A stretch of 64,000 nt of DNA from Flavobacteriaceae bacterium YJPT1-3 (GCA_029866965.1 CP123444.1:2211501-2275500), one strand, 5' to 3'. Shown: positions 54,770 to 62,940, counted from the stretch's first letter. Notes: generated by a model not told the origin, from the sequence alone. Translations and numbers: made by a program.

Positions 54770-55426
54770 ATGAAGCATCTGTATTTTATGCCCGGAATGG
54801 CGGCGAGCCCGTTGATCTTTGAACATATTCACCTGCCGGAAGACGAGTTTAGCATGCATTTTCTGTCCTGGGAAATTCCCTATGAAAAAGAATCACTCAG
54901 CGACTATGCCCTACGCATGACCCAGAAAATAAAGCACTCCAGTCCCGTGCTTATTGGGGTGAGTTTTGGTGGGGTCCTGGTGCAAGAGATGGCCAGGCAT
55001 ATTACTGTGGATCAATTGGTCATCATCAGCAGTGTTAAAAGTAAACGGGAATTACCGCGCAGAATGAAGCTTTCGCGAAAGCTTAAACTCTATAAAATCC
55101 TGCCTACGCGATTGATTGGTAATATTGATAAAGTCGCTAAGTATGTATTTGGGGTAACGGCTAAGCATCGAGTGGAGCTCTACAAGAAATATTTGGCCAT
55201 GAATGAGGTAGTTTATCTGGATTGGGCCCTCGAGAAAATGATCTGCTGGGACCAGAAGGAGCCCCCAATAGATCTGATCCATATTCACGGCGATGCCGAT
55301 CGCGTTTTTCCTTTTCGTTACATCGAAGGCTGTATTCGGGTGCCCGGCGGAACCCATATTATGATCCTGGCCAAGCACCGCTGGTTTAACGAAAACTTAC
55401 CTAAAATTCTGAGCGAGAATGCCTAA
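54770..55426 (+). CDS. Alpha/beta hydrolase
   Basis: About 218 residues from ATG 54770 (a TTG at 54761 overlaps the -7 box). HLYFMPGMAASPLIFEHI, nucleophile Ser in IGVSFGGVLVQEMA, Asp in HIHGDADRVFPF and the late His in PGGTHIMILAKH give a full triad. No signal peptide. Substrate unknown. It includes an exact palindrome copy at 55069-55082, read LSRK in a basic stretch (MKLSRKLKL). Confidence 0.85.
   Translation: MKHLYFMPGMAASPLIFEHIHLPEDEFSMHFLSWEIPYEKESLSDYALRMTQKIKHSSPVLIGVSFGGVLVQEMARHITVDQLVIISSVKSKRELPRRMKLSRKLKLYKILPTRLIGNIDKVAKYVFGVTAKHRVELYKKYLAMNEVVYLDWALEKMICWDQKEPPIDLIHIHGDADRVFPFRYIEGCIRVPGGTHIMILAKHRWFNENLPKILSENA
55069..55082. repeat. GCTTTCGCGAAAGC palindrome in the alpha/beta hydrolase gene
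   Basis: Exact copy, read LSRK. Confidence 0.95.
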
Positions 55427-55455
55427 ATTGCTGCTAGTATTTAATACCCAACACA

Positions 55456-56388
55456 ATGAAGATGATAAAGAACATATTCGCCCTCTTGGGCCTTATAGTG
55501 GTGACCTGTGTATCGGTAAATGCGGTTCAGGACGCACCGACAGATGAAAATTTAGAACAGAAAGTCGTTAACGACTACAATGTATATGCGCTGCCTATTC
55601 CAGAGGAAATGGAGTTCGCCGGAGAGCGTGTACCGTTAGAATTGCCCGATATTCGAGAGCGTATGGATCGCGAACTGCTGGTCAATACCTACTGGCAATC
55701 CAATGGTTTATTGCTTTTCAAACGAGCTAATAAATACCTGCCTACCATTGAACGTATTTTAGAGGAGGAAGGTGTACCGGACGATTTTAAATATTTGGCC
55801 ATGGCAGAAAGTGCGTTGGAGAATAATCGCTCTCCCGCCGGTGCCGCCGGATTCTGGCATTTTCTAACCTCCACCGGTAAAGAATATGGTCTGGAGATCA
55901 ATGACAACGTTGATGAGCGCTTCAACCTGGAAAAAGCGACGCGAGTAGCCGCTCAGTACCTGAAGAATTCGTATGAGCGTTTCGGGTCGTGGACCTTGGC
56001 CGCAGCCGCTTATAACGCCGGTAATTACGGTATTTCTAAACAGCAAGAGCGACAGGATGTGACCAATTATTACGATTTGCTTCTGAATGATGAAACCAGT
56101 CGCTATGTATTTCGGATTTTAGCCTTTAAGGAGATCATCAGTAACCCCAAGAAGTACGGATTCAATTTCAGACAAAAAGATTTGTACGGACATGTTCCTG
56201 TAAAGTATGTGAAGGTGGATACCGCGGTCGCTGATTTTGCACAGTTCGCTCAGGATTTTGGGATCAATTATAAAATCCTCAAATTGCACAACCCCTGGTT
56301 ACGTGAAAAGCATCTCAATAATGCAACACGCAAGGTCTATACTTTGGAGATTCCGGAGGCGGGTTACTATTCCTCTATGGGGCAGTAA
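55456..56388 (+). CDS. Lytic transglycosylase (MltD-like SLT domain)
   Basis: 310 residues with a signal peptide ending near residue 24. The SLT domain lies at about 85-210: YLPTIERILEEEGVPDDFKYLAMAESAL (catalytic Glu in AES), SPAGAAGFWHFLTSTGKEYGL and AAAAYNAGNYGI. The C-terminus resembles the linker before LysM modules but contains none (LKLHNPWLREKHLNNA). It cleaves peptidoglycan glycan strands to anhydromuropeptides in the periplasm. It is 18 bp upstream of the TauE-like gene, likely one transcript. Confidence 0.92.
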   Translation: MKMIKNIFALLGLIVVTCVSVNAVQDAPTDENLEQKVVNDYNVYALPIPEEMEFAGERVPLELPDIRERMDRELLVNTYWQSNGLLLFKRANKYLPTIERILEEEGVPDDFKYLAMAESALENNRSPAGAAGFWHFLTSTGKEYGLEINDNVDERFNLEKATRVAAQYLKNSYERFGSWTLAAAAYNAGNYGISKQQERQDVTNYYDLLLNDETSRYVFRILAFKEIISNPKKYGFNFRQKDLYGHVPVKYVKVDTAVADFAQFAQDFGINYKILKLHNPWLREKHLNNATRKVYTLEIPEAGYYSSMGQ

Positions 56389-56405
56389 TACAGAAAATAA
56401 TTTTT

Positions 56406-56774
56406 ATGAATCTTACCCTTATCCTAAGCTTGATTGTTATTGGTCTCTTGGCCGGAATATTAAGCGGGATACTTGGAGTAGGAGGAGGGGTGATCATGGT
56501 ACCGCTTATGATTCTTTTCCTTGGTTTTAGCCAACATGAAGCGCAGGGAACCAGTTTAGCCGTTTTGGCGGTGCCGGTGACATTTCTTGCCGCTTATAAT
56601 TATTATGGTTCCGGTTACGTCAATTGGAAATACGCCTTACTGATCGCACTCTTCTTCATTATTGGCGGTTATCTAGGTTCGAAATGGGCCATTACTATCG
56701 ATCAGAAAACCTTGCGTAAAATCTTCGGTGCGGTGCTAGCCATCATAGCCGTTAAGATGATTTTCGGGAAATGA
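56406..56774 (+). CDS. Half-size TauE/SafE-family membrane protein
   Basis: 122 residues with four hydrophobic segments and the family motif GLLAGILSGILGVGGGVIMVPL followed by EAQGTSLAVLAVPVTFLAAYNYY. Normal TauE/SafE anion exporters have two such halves (about 250 residues). This ends cleanly after one half and is followed by a terminator, so it is a genuine half-unit that would need to dimerise, not a frameshift product. Transported anion unknown. Confidence 0.85.
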   Translation: MNLTLILSLIVIGLLAGILSGILGVGGGVIMVPLMILFLGFSQHEAQGTSLAVLAVPVTFLAAYNYYGSGYVNWKYALLIALFFIIGGYLGSKWAITIDQKTLRKIFGAVLAIIAVKMIFGK

Positions 56775-56784
56775 CCTAAAACAA

Positions 56785-56816
56785 AAACAGCCGCAAGTTC
56801 GCGGCTGTTTTTTTAT
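56785..56816 (+). terminator. Intrinsic terminator after the TauE-like gene
   Basis: AACAGCCGC pairs with GCGGCTGTT and is followed by a T run; 11 bp after the stop. Confidence 0.92.
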
Positions 56817-56830
56817 TCAATACTTTACGC

Positions 56831-57529
56831 TTAAAATGAAGCCACTCCTTCTTGTATGATCTCGTCACTGATGCGCATTTTCAGCGAAGAAAGATTGTCA
56901 GCAAGTAGGGTGTAATTCTTTTCGAAAGCACTTTCCAAGGTAATTCCCATAGAGTTGGTCAGTCGTCTTCCAATGTGAAGGATCTCTTTATCACTATTCA
57001 TTACAAAATTGAGAGGAAGGCCTAGCGCGTGCTTTAAGTTTTTAATGGTAGCAAAACCATTGTTCTTTTGTTCGTCAACATAGATGATGTTGATCTTTTC
57101 GGAAAATTGTTTGGCTTCTTTCTTGACCATCTTGCGATTGTCCCAGTACAGGACTACAAAATCAATATCATCTCCGTATTCTTCAGCCAAGCGATTCAAT
57201 GCAGGGATTTCTCCCTTACTCGGGATACACCAGGCGCTGTAGGTCAATAGGAAGACAGGCTTGCTAAATTCACCCAGGCTATGGATATCTTGAGACAACC
57301 CTTCTACCTTAAAATCATCCATTACAGAGCCTTCCAATTGTTGATCGACAAAAGATTGGAAAAGGGCTTTGACTCCTTCCATATCTCCCTGACGCAATAA
57401 TTGATCTGCTTCTGCATTATAGGCAGGAAGATTCTGTGCGATCGCTTCTGAAAAAAGAGGTTTAGTCTCCTGGCTGTTTCCAGAAAGACCCGTGAAAAGA
57501 ATAAGAATACAAAGTAGTACTTGACGCAT
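56831..57529 (-). CDS. Exported thioredoxin-like protein lacking the second redox cysteine
   Basis: 232 residues with a signal peptide (RQVLLCILILFTGLSGNSQ). Residues 80-200 form a TlpA/thioredoxin-like fold: KPVFLLTYSAWCIPSKGEIPALNRLAEEYGDDIDFVVLYWDN. The active-site WCxPC is WCIPS (Cys101, Ser104), so it cannot do ordinary dithiol exchange, though a monothiol or chaperone role is possible. LPLNFVMNSDKEILHIGRRL resembles the cis-Pro region. Confidence 0.85.
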   Translation of the reverse strand: MRQVLLCILILFTGLSGNSQETKPLFSEAIAQNLPAYNAEADQLLRQGDMEGVKALFQSFVDQQLEGSVMDDFKVEGLSQDIHSLGEFSKPVFLLTYSAWCIPSKGEIPALNRLAEEYGDDIDFVVLYWDNRKMVKKEAKQFSEKINIIYVDEQKNNGFATIKNLKHALGLPLNFVMNSDKEILHIGRRLTNSMGITLESAFEKNYTLLADNLSSLKMRISDEIIQEGVASF

Positions 57530-57642
57530 AACTTATGATTTGGTGGGACAAACATATCATTAGCTCATACGTGCTGGAAATAAAATCGTTCTATTTGCCA
57601 AAAAAATAGGTGAACTACACAATAAATTGAATTTCAAACAAA

Positions 57643-57667
57643 AAAAGACGGCAAAATACCGTCTTTT
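57643..57667 (-). terminator. Intrinsic terminator of the TPR protein gene
   Basis: AAAAGACGG pairs with CCGTCTTTT; on the minus strand a T run follows. 23 bp past the stop. Confidence 0.85.
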
Positions 57668-57689
57668 CTTTGATCTATAAGGAATTAGC

Positions 57690-58247
57690 CTAGCGTCTTC
57701 CGCGTCCCCCTCTGAATTGCTGACGGGGTTGTCCGGCCTTTTTCATTTGCTGTTGCATCATTTTGATCTGTTCGCCCAGCATATTCTGGGTATCCAGTTG
57801 CTTGGCTTCGTTGAGCAGCATTTGGGCTTCCCGTTTACGATTTTTAGTCATAGCGATCCCGGCCAAATTGATTTTGGCCATAGCCTGGTCAGCTTTCATC
57901 GATAGTCCCAACTTTAGCGCTTTCTTAAAGTACTTCTCAGCCTGGGTAATATTGGTCTGTGAAACCATGAGTCCGTGCAGGTAATTATAATACCCCCGCT
58001 GTTTTTGAGTAAGCGCCTTCTTGGGATTTCTAATCTTGTTCAGCCATTTCTGTGCCCCTTCAAAGTCTTGTTTCCTCAGACGGAGGAAAGCCAGAATGAT
58101 GAATTCGTTTTTGAAGTAGAGCAGCAGGAATACCAATGAAAGAAAAATAAGGGCGATCCCGTTGCCAATTTCGTTTTCGTAAAATTGCCATACAGCCAAG
58201 GCGATAACCCCAATAAAGAGGACTAATTTGATATTTTTATTGAACAT
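57690..58247 (-). CDS. Membrane-anchored TPR protein with Arg/Gly-rich tail
   Basis: 185 residues: two hydrophobic segments at about 6-48, then two to three TPR-like helix pairs (YYNYLHGLMVSQTNITQAEKYFKKALKLG, MAKINLAGIAMTKNRKREAQMLLNEAKQL) in the cytosol, and a tail PRQQFRGGRGRR rich in Arg and Gly. The tail could contact nucleic acid. Function unknown. Divergent from rpmH. Confidence 0.82.
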   Translation of the reverse strand: MFNKNIKLVLFIGVIALAVWQFYENEIGNGIALIFLSLVFLLLYFKNEFIILAFLRLRKQDFEGAQKWLNKIRNPKKALTQKQRGYYNYLHGLMVSQTNITQAEKYFKKALKLGLSMKADQAMAKINLAGIAMTKNRKREAQMLLNEAKQLDTQNMLGEQIKMMQQQMKKAGQPRQQFRGGRGRR

Positions 58248-58272
58248 AAATGGATGTCAGTTTTAGAGGGGG

Positions 58273-58280
58273 CAAAGGTA
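58273..58280 (-). promoter_or_regulatory. -7 element TACCTTTG for the TPR protein gene
   Basis: Exact TAnnTTTG on the minus strand, 25 nt before ATG 58247. Confidence 0.6.
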
Positions 58281-58314
58281 TAAAAAATTAACCCGAATAA
58301 TTTATATTAAGTGT

Positions 58315-58344
58315 TTGCCCAAGTAAAAACTCTTTGTATATTTG
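58315..58344 (+). promoter_or_regulatory. Promoter TTG-N19-TATATTTG for rpmH
   Basis: TTG at 58315-58317 and exact TAnnTTTG at 58337-58344. The leader before the ATG is about 70 nt and A-rich. Confidence 0.85.
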
Positions 58345-58418
58345 CGCCCAGCTTTTGAGAAGCATTACGACAAGAAAATAAACACCCAGAAGGGTAGAGA
58401 CATAGAAGATACACTACG

Positions 58419-58577
58419 ATGAAAAGAACGTTTCAACCATCTAAGAGAAAAAGAAGAAACAAGCACGGCTTTAGAGAGCGTATGGCCTCTGTAAATGGTC
58501 GTAAAGTATTGGCGCGAAGAAGAGCCAAAGGTAGAAAGAGTCTAACCGTATCTTCTAAACCAAGACATAAAAAATAA
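58419..58577 (+). CDS. rpmH: 50S ribosomal protein L34
   Basis: 52 residues, [20 protein letters not shown] at the start and KPRHKK at the end, the standard L34 sequence with its very basic composition. It binds 23S rRNA in the large subunit. The gene is between a strong promoter and an intrinsic terminator. rnpA, its usual neighbour in other phyla, is not here; monocistronic or differently paired rpmH is normal in Flavobacteriaceae. Confidence 0.98.
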   Translation: MKRTFQPSKRKRRNKHGFRERMASVNGRKVLARRRAKGRKSLTVSSKPRHKK

Positions 58578-58599
58578 TGACTGTTAATAGTTGTTTGAT

Positions 58600-58634
58600 A
58601 AGGTGTTACTTTTTCCAAGTAACACCTTTTTTTT
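58600..58634 (+). terminator. Intrinsic terminator of rpmH
   Basis: AAGGTGTTACT (58600-58610) pairs with AGTAACACCTT (58618-58628), followed by a T run; 22 bp after the stop. Confidence 0.95.
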
Positions 58635-58679
58635 ACAATAACCCTAACTTATTTTTGATCCGACAAAAAACTCATCACC

Positions 58680-61532
58680 ATGCCCAAAAATCCAAAGTAT
58701 AAATGCATTCTGCTCATCGGTTCCGGTCCAATCATTATTGGACAAGCGTGCGAATTCGATTACTCCGGTAGTCAGGCCCTGCGCTCCTTACGGGAAGACA
58801 ATATCAAAACCGTATTGATCAATTCAAATCCGGCGACCATCATGACCGATCCGGTCATGGCAGATCATGTTTACTTATTGCCGCTCAATACCAAATCGAT
58901 CGTCAAGATCCTCAAGGAGCATCCTGAAATTGACGCGGTCTTACCTACTATGGGAGGCCAGACTGCGCTGAACTTGTGTATTGAAGCCGATGAAAAGGGC
59001 ATCTGGAACGATTTTGATGTAGACATCATTGGGGTGGATATCGATGCGATTAATATTACGGAAGACCGGGAGCAGTTTAGAAAACTCATGGAAAAAATAG
59101 GCATCGGGATGGCACCACAGGCCACAGCAACATCCTATTTGGAAGGGAAGGAGATCGCTCAGAAATTCGGATTTCCACTTGTGATACGAGCGTCCTACAC
59201 CCTGGGTGGAGCCGGAGCTTCCTTTGTTTTTGAACCCGAAGAGTTTGATGAGATGCTTACGCGCGGTTTAGAAACTTCTCCGATTCACGAGGTTATGATC
59301 GACAAGGCCCTCATCGGTTGGAAAGAATACGAGTTGGAGTTACTGCGGGATCACAACGACAACGTGACCATCATTTGTACCATTGAGAATATGGACCCCA
59401 TGGGGATCCATACCGGTGATTCGATCACCGTCGCTCCTGCGATGACCCTGTCGGATAAGACGTTTCAGAAAATGCGAGATATGGCGATCCATATGATGCG
59501 AAGCATCGGAGATTTTGCGGGAGGCTGTAATGTGCAGTTTGCCGTAAGCCCGGATGAGGAGGAACGCATCATTGCCATCGAGATCAACCCAAGGGTTAGT
59601 CGCTCTTCAGCCCTGGCGTCTAAGGCCACCGGATACCCCATTGCGAAGATTGCGGCGAAGTTGGCGATAGGCTACACCCTGGACGAACTGGATAACCAAA
59701 TTACGAAGTCGACGTCAGCCTATTTCGAGCCCACTTTGGATTATGTGATCGTCAAGATACCACGCTGGAACTTTGACAAATTCGAAGGTGCTGATCGCAC
59801 CCTGGGACTGCAAATGAAAGCGGTAGGTGAGGTGATGGGTATTGGACGTTCCTTTCAGGAAGCCTTACACAAAGCCACCCAGTCTTTGGAGATCAAGCGC
59901 AACGGACTGGGTGCAGATGGAAAAGGATATACCAATTATGACCAGATCCTAAGTAAATTGAAGTATGCGAGTTGGGATCGGGTATTCGTCATCTACGATG
60001 CCATCCAGATGGGTATTCCGCTGAGCCGCATTCATGAGATCACCAAGATCGATATGTGGTTCCTCAAACAATACGAAGAGCTCCACTTACTCGAGAAAGA
60101 AATTTCGAAATATACCATTGATACGCTTTCGCGAAAGCTTCTCCTGGAGGCCAAGCAAAAGGGATTTGCAGATCGACAGATCGCGCATATGCTGGACTGC
60201 CTGGAAAGTGAAGTCTATAATAAGCGGGACGAAATGAATATCAATCGGGTGTACAAGCTGGTTGACACCTGTGCGGCTGAATTTAAAGCAGCGACACCTT
60301 ATTTCTACTCCACTTTCGAAAATCAAATGGAGACCGCAGACGGAAAACGTCATGCCGCTAATGAAAGTGTGGTCACTGACAAAAAGAAGATCGTGGTACT
60401 GGGCTCCGGTCCGAACCGAATTGGACAGGGAATTGAATTTGACTACTGTTGTGTGCATGGCGTACTGGCGGCAGCCGAATGTGGTTATGAGACCATCATG
60501 ATCAACTGTAACCCGGAAACGGTGTCCACCGATTTCGATACGGCCGACAAGCTTTACTTTGAACCCGTATTTTGGGAACACATTTACGACATCATCCGTC
60601 ATGAAAAGCCGGAAGGAGTGATCGTTCAATTGGGAGGACAAACAGCCCTAAAACTGGCTGAAAAATTAGATCGCTACGGGATTAAGATTATCGGAACGAG
60701 CTTTAAATCGCTTGATCTGGCAGAAGATCGCGGTAGTTTTTCCCGACTGCTGAAGGAAAATAACATTCCCTATCCAGAATTTGATGTGGCGCAAACCGCG
60801 GAGGAAGCGCTTGCTGTCGCCGATCGGCTCGATTTCCCGATCCTGGTTCGACCCTCCTACGTTTTAGGGGGTCAGGGCATGAAGATCGTGATCAATAAAG
60901 ACGAGCTGGAAGAACACGTGGTCGATTTACTGCGTAAAATTCCGAACAATAAGCTGCTTTTAGACCATTATTTAGACGGTGCCATAGAGGCAGAAGCTGA
61001 TGCCATTTGTGATGGAGAGAATGTATACATTATCGGGATCATGGAACACATTGAGCCTTGTGGTATACACTCTGGAGACTCTAACGCTGTACTTCCTCCT
61101 TTCAATCTGGGAGATCTGGTGTTGCAACAGATTAAAGATCATACGCACAAAATTGCACTGGCTCTAAATACTGTAGGACTCATCAATATCCAGTTTGCGA
61201 TCAAAGACGATAAGGTTTACATTATTGAAGCCAACCCAAGAGCCTCGCGTACGGTACCATTTATTGCAAAGGCCTATAAAGAGCCTTATGTAAATTATGC
61301 GACCAAAGTGATGCTGGGAGAGAAGAAGGTGACCGATTTCGATTTCAACCCACAATTAGAGGGCTATGCGATCAAACAGCCGGTATTCTCTTTCAATAAA
61401 TTTCACAAGGTGAACAAGCAGTTAGGTCCGGAAATGAAAAGTACCGGAGAGAGTATTCTATTTATCGACAGCTTACGGGACGACGACTTCTACGAACTCT
61501 ATGCCCGTAGAAATATGTACTTAAGTAAGTAG
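58680..61532 (+). CDS. carB: Carbamoyl-phosphate synthase large subunit, without the MGS-like allosteric domain
   Basis: Makes carbamoyl phosphate for arginine and pyrimidines from bicarbonate, ATP and ammonia delivered by CarA. 950 residues with two ATP-grasp halves: ILLIGSGPIIIGQACEFDYSG and VVLGSGPNRIGQGIEFDYCC start them, and NVQFAVSPDEEERIIAIEINPRVSRSS and NIQFAIKDDKVYIIEANPRASRT hold the metal residues. The chain stops right after the second half (ARRNMYLSK), at the point where the E. coli protein of 1073 residues goes on into the UMP/ornithine-binding domain. carA is not adjacent. Exact palindrome copy at 60125-60138 (LSRK). Confidence 0.96.
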   Translation: MPKNPKYKCILLIGSGPIIIGQACEFDYSGSQALRSLREDNIKTVLINSNPATIMTDPVMADHVYLLPLNTKSIVKILKEHPEIDAVLPTMGGQTALNLCIEADEKGIWNDFDVDIIGVDIDAINITEDREQFRKLMEKIGIGMAPQATATSYLEGKEIAQKFGFPLVIRASYTLGGAGASFVFEPEEFDEMLTRGLETSPIHEVMIDKALIGWKEYELELLRDHNDNVTIICTIENMDPMGIHTGDSITVAPAMTLSDKTFQKMRDMAIHMMRSIGDFAGGCNVQFAVSPDEEERIIAIEINPRVSRSSALASKATGYPIAKIAAKLAIGYTLDELDNQITKSTSAYFEPTLDYVIVKIPRWNFDKFEGADRTLGLQMKAVGEVMGIGRSFQEALHKATQSLEIKRNGLGADGKGYTNYDQILSKLKYASWDRVFVIYDAIQMGIPLSRIHEITKIDMWFLKQYEELHLLEKEISKYTIDTLSRKLLLEAKQKGFADRQIAHMLDCLESEVYNKRDEMNINRVYKLVDTCAAEFKAATPYFYSTFENQMETADGKRHAANESVVTDKKKIVVLGSGPNRIGQGIEFDYCCVHGVLAAAECGYETIMINCNPETVSTDFDTADKLYFEPVFWEHIYDIIRHEKPEGVIVQLGGQTALKLAEKLDRYGIKIIGTSFKSLDLAEDRGSFSRLLKENNIPYPEFDVAQTAEEALAVADRLDFPILVRPSYVLGGQGMKIVINKDELEEHVVDLLRKIPNNKLLLDHYLDGAIEAEADAICDGENVYIIGIMEHIEPCGIHSGDSNAVLPPFNLGDLVLQQIKDHTHKIALALNTVGLINIQFAIKDDKVYIIEANPRASRTVPFIAKAYKEPYVNYATKVMLGEKKVTDFDFNPQLEGYAIKQPVFSFNKFHKVNKQLGPEMKSTGESILFIDSLRDDDFYELYARRNMYLSK
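60125..60138. repeat. GCTTTCGCGAAAGC palindrome in carB
   Basis: Exact copy, read LSRK, in the linker between the two ATP-grasp halves. Confidence 0.95.
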
Positions 61533-61669
61533 GAAAAATAGCACGGATGGGAGGTATTTTAGGATAAAACAACCTATTATATCGCTGAAAAGCACTTTTT
61601 ATTGTAAAAAAGTTTGTTCGGTGATTGAAAATGACTACATTAGCAATCCCAACTCTTAGTTACAAGTTT

Positions 61670-62014
61670 ATGAAGGCAATTCTACTTAACCTACTTTTTT
61701 TTATGTCTGTGCTCGCCCCGGCCCAGATCATGGAAGAGCATCAAGCTACGGCTTCCACGGTTCAGTTGGAATCCGGAATCAATGTTGATTTTAGTATTTA
61801 TCCTAATCCGGTCAAGGACAAATTATTCCTGAGGAGTGATCAACGGGTAGACTTGAATGTTACTCTGCATGATGTGTTGGGTAAAGAGGTTCTCAAACAG
61901 AAGGTCTCAGGCATGAACAATGTGATCGATGTTTCTCGCATGCGTCGCGGTGTATACCTCATGACCGTGAGTAACGCTAGCGGTTCTCACACGCAAAAGC
62001 TGATCAAGAGCTAG
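61670..62014 (+). CDS. Small secreted protein made mostly of a type IX secretion sorting domain
   Basis: About 114 residues from ATG 61670: signal peptide (KAILLNLLFFMSVLAPAQ), some 20 residues of linker, then FSIYPNPVKDKLFLRSDQ, VTLHDVLGKEVLKQKVSG, IDVSRMRRGVYLMTVSN and KLIKS, the complete T9SS type A C-terminal domain. There is almost no cargo. T9SS domains target proteins across the outer membrane; here the domain is nearly the entire protein. A TTG-N19-TACATTAG sequence at 61614-61643 is a possible promoter. The earlier in-frame starts at 61625/61631 would bury the signal peptide. Confidence 0.82.
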   Translation: MKAILLNLLFFMSVLAPAQIMEEHQATASTVQLESGINVDFSIYPNPVKDKLFLRSDQRVDLNVTLHDVLGKEVLKQKVSGMNNVIDVSRMRRGVYLMTVSNASGSHTQKLIKS

Positions 62015-62024
62015 TCAAAGCTGT

Positions 62025-62570
62025 CTAGCTTTCGCGTATTTGTACCCGATGGTCTTTTAGCAGATCGATGTAATCAGTCTCCAGGAAGTTCTTGTCCTTA
62101 AATTCTTGTTTCCTTTTCTGCTTATTCTCTTTCCGTTTCAAACTTTTGATGAAGCGGCGGATATGCGTTTTGTTCTCTAACAGCAGTCCGGGAACTTCCA
62201 CACTCTTACCCGCATTATCCTTGGCAACCATGGTAAAATAAGAGGAATTACAATGTTTTGTTTTCCCAGTGTGAATATTTTCGGCTTCTACACGGATACC
62301 AATAACCATGGAGGTGCGGCCCACATAATTGACCGAGGCTTTTAAGGTGACGAGTTCTCCCACTTCAATGGGACGGAGAAAATCTACCGTATCTACTGAG
62401 GCGGTCACGCAATAGTTGGCGGAGTGTTTACTGGCGCAGGCAAAGGCGATCTGATCCATCAAAGAGAGCATATAACCCCCATGTATTTTTCCACTGAAGT
62501 TGGCATGAGAAGGCAACATCAGTTCGGCTATCGTAACCTGCGAATCCGCAATGCGTTTGAAGGTGCTCAT
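62025..62570 (-). CDS. Acyl-CoA thioesterase (hotdog, YciA/BFIT type)
   Basis: 181 residues. LPSHANFSGKIHGGYMLSLMDQIAFACASKHS carries the family Asn-x-x-Gly and HGG-D active-site pattern, and VTASVDTVDFLRPIEVGELVTLKASVNYVGRTSMVIGIRVEAE is the typical hotdog strand set. The last 50 residues are Lys-rich and helical (SLKRKENKQKRKQEF). Hydrolyses acyl-CoA esters; chain preference unknown. Next gene upstream is 1 bp away. Confidence 0.92.
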   Translation of the reverse strand: MSTFKRIADSQVTIAELMLPSHANFSGKIHGGYMLSLMDQIAFACASKHSANYCVTASVDTVDFLRPIEVGELVTLKASVNYVGRTSMVIGIRVEAENIHTGKTKHCNSSYFTMVAKDNAGKSVEVPGLLLENKTHIRRFIKSLKRKENKQKRKQEFKDKNFLETDYIDLLKDHRVQIRES

Positions 62571-62571
62571 A

Positions 62572-62940
62572 TTAATTCCGATTGAAGTGCGGAGATTGAC
62601 TCAATTCTACTGCGGTGATGAAATACTTAGTGTCTCCCCAAAAAGCAAAGGTACCAAAACGCTCCACATAGGTTAGCTTGACGTAATTGCCTTGATATTC
62701 CTGCAGCCTTTCAATGACTTCCTCTTCCTGATCAAGCACGGAGAACTCAAAGATCTGTGCTCCGCTAATGCCTTGACTGATCTCTCCCTCCCAGGTTTTG
62801 ATAAGTACTCCTTTCTTACTGAACTTGATCAGTTCTCCAGCCCGAGTCCCTTCACTGTAGGGGACGTAGTATAAAAAACTGTAATAGATCACTGCGGTGA
62901 GCACAACAGTCGCCACAAAAACTCCTAATATTTTTTTCAT
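62572..62940 (-). CDS. Small membrane-anchored hypothetical protein
   Basis: 122 residues, one N-terminal transmembrane segment (ILGVFVATVVLTAVIYYSFLYYV), then a beta-rich domain outside the cytoplasm (GELIKFSKKGVLIKTWEGEISQG, QGNYVKLTYVERFGTFAFWGDTKYFIT). Conserved in Flavobacteriaceae as far as I recall, with no established function. Its stop is 1 bp before the thioesterase start, so they form an operon. Homologues are sometimes misnamed 6-phosphogluconate dehydrogenase, for which no evidence is visible. Confidence 0.78.
   Translation of the reverse strand: MKKILGVFVATVVLTAVIYYSFLYYVPYSEGTRAGELIKFSKKGVLIKTWEGEISQGISGAQIFEFSVLDQEEEVIERLQEYQGNYVKLTYVERFGTFAFWGDTKYFITAVELSQSPHFNRN

Noticed and set aside
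5328-60138. Palindrome copies as Rho-independent terminators
   Set aside because: All exact copies are inside genes and none is followed by a T run.
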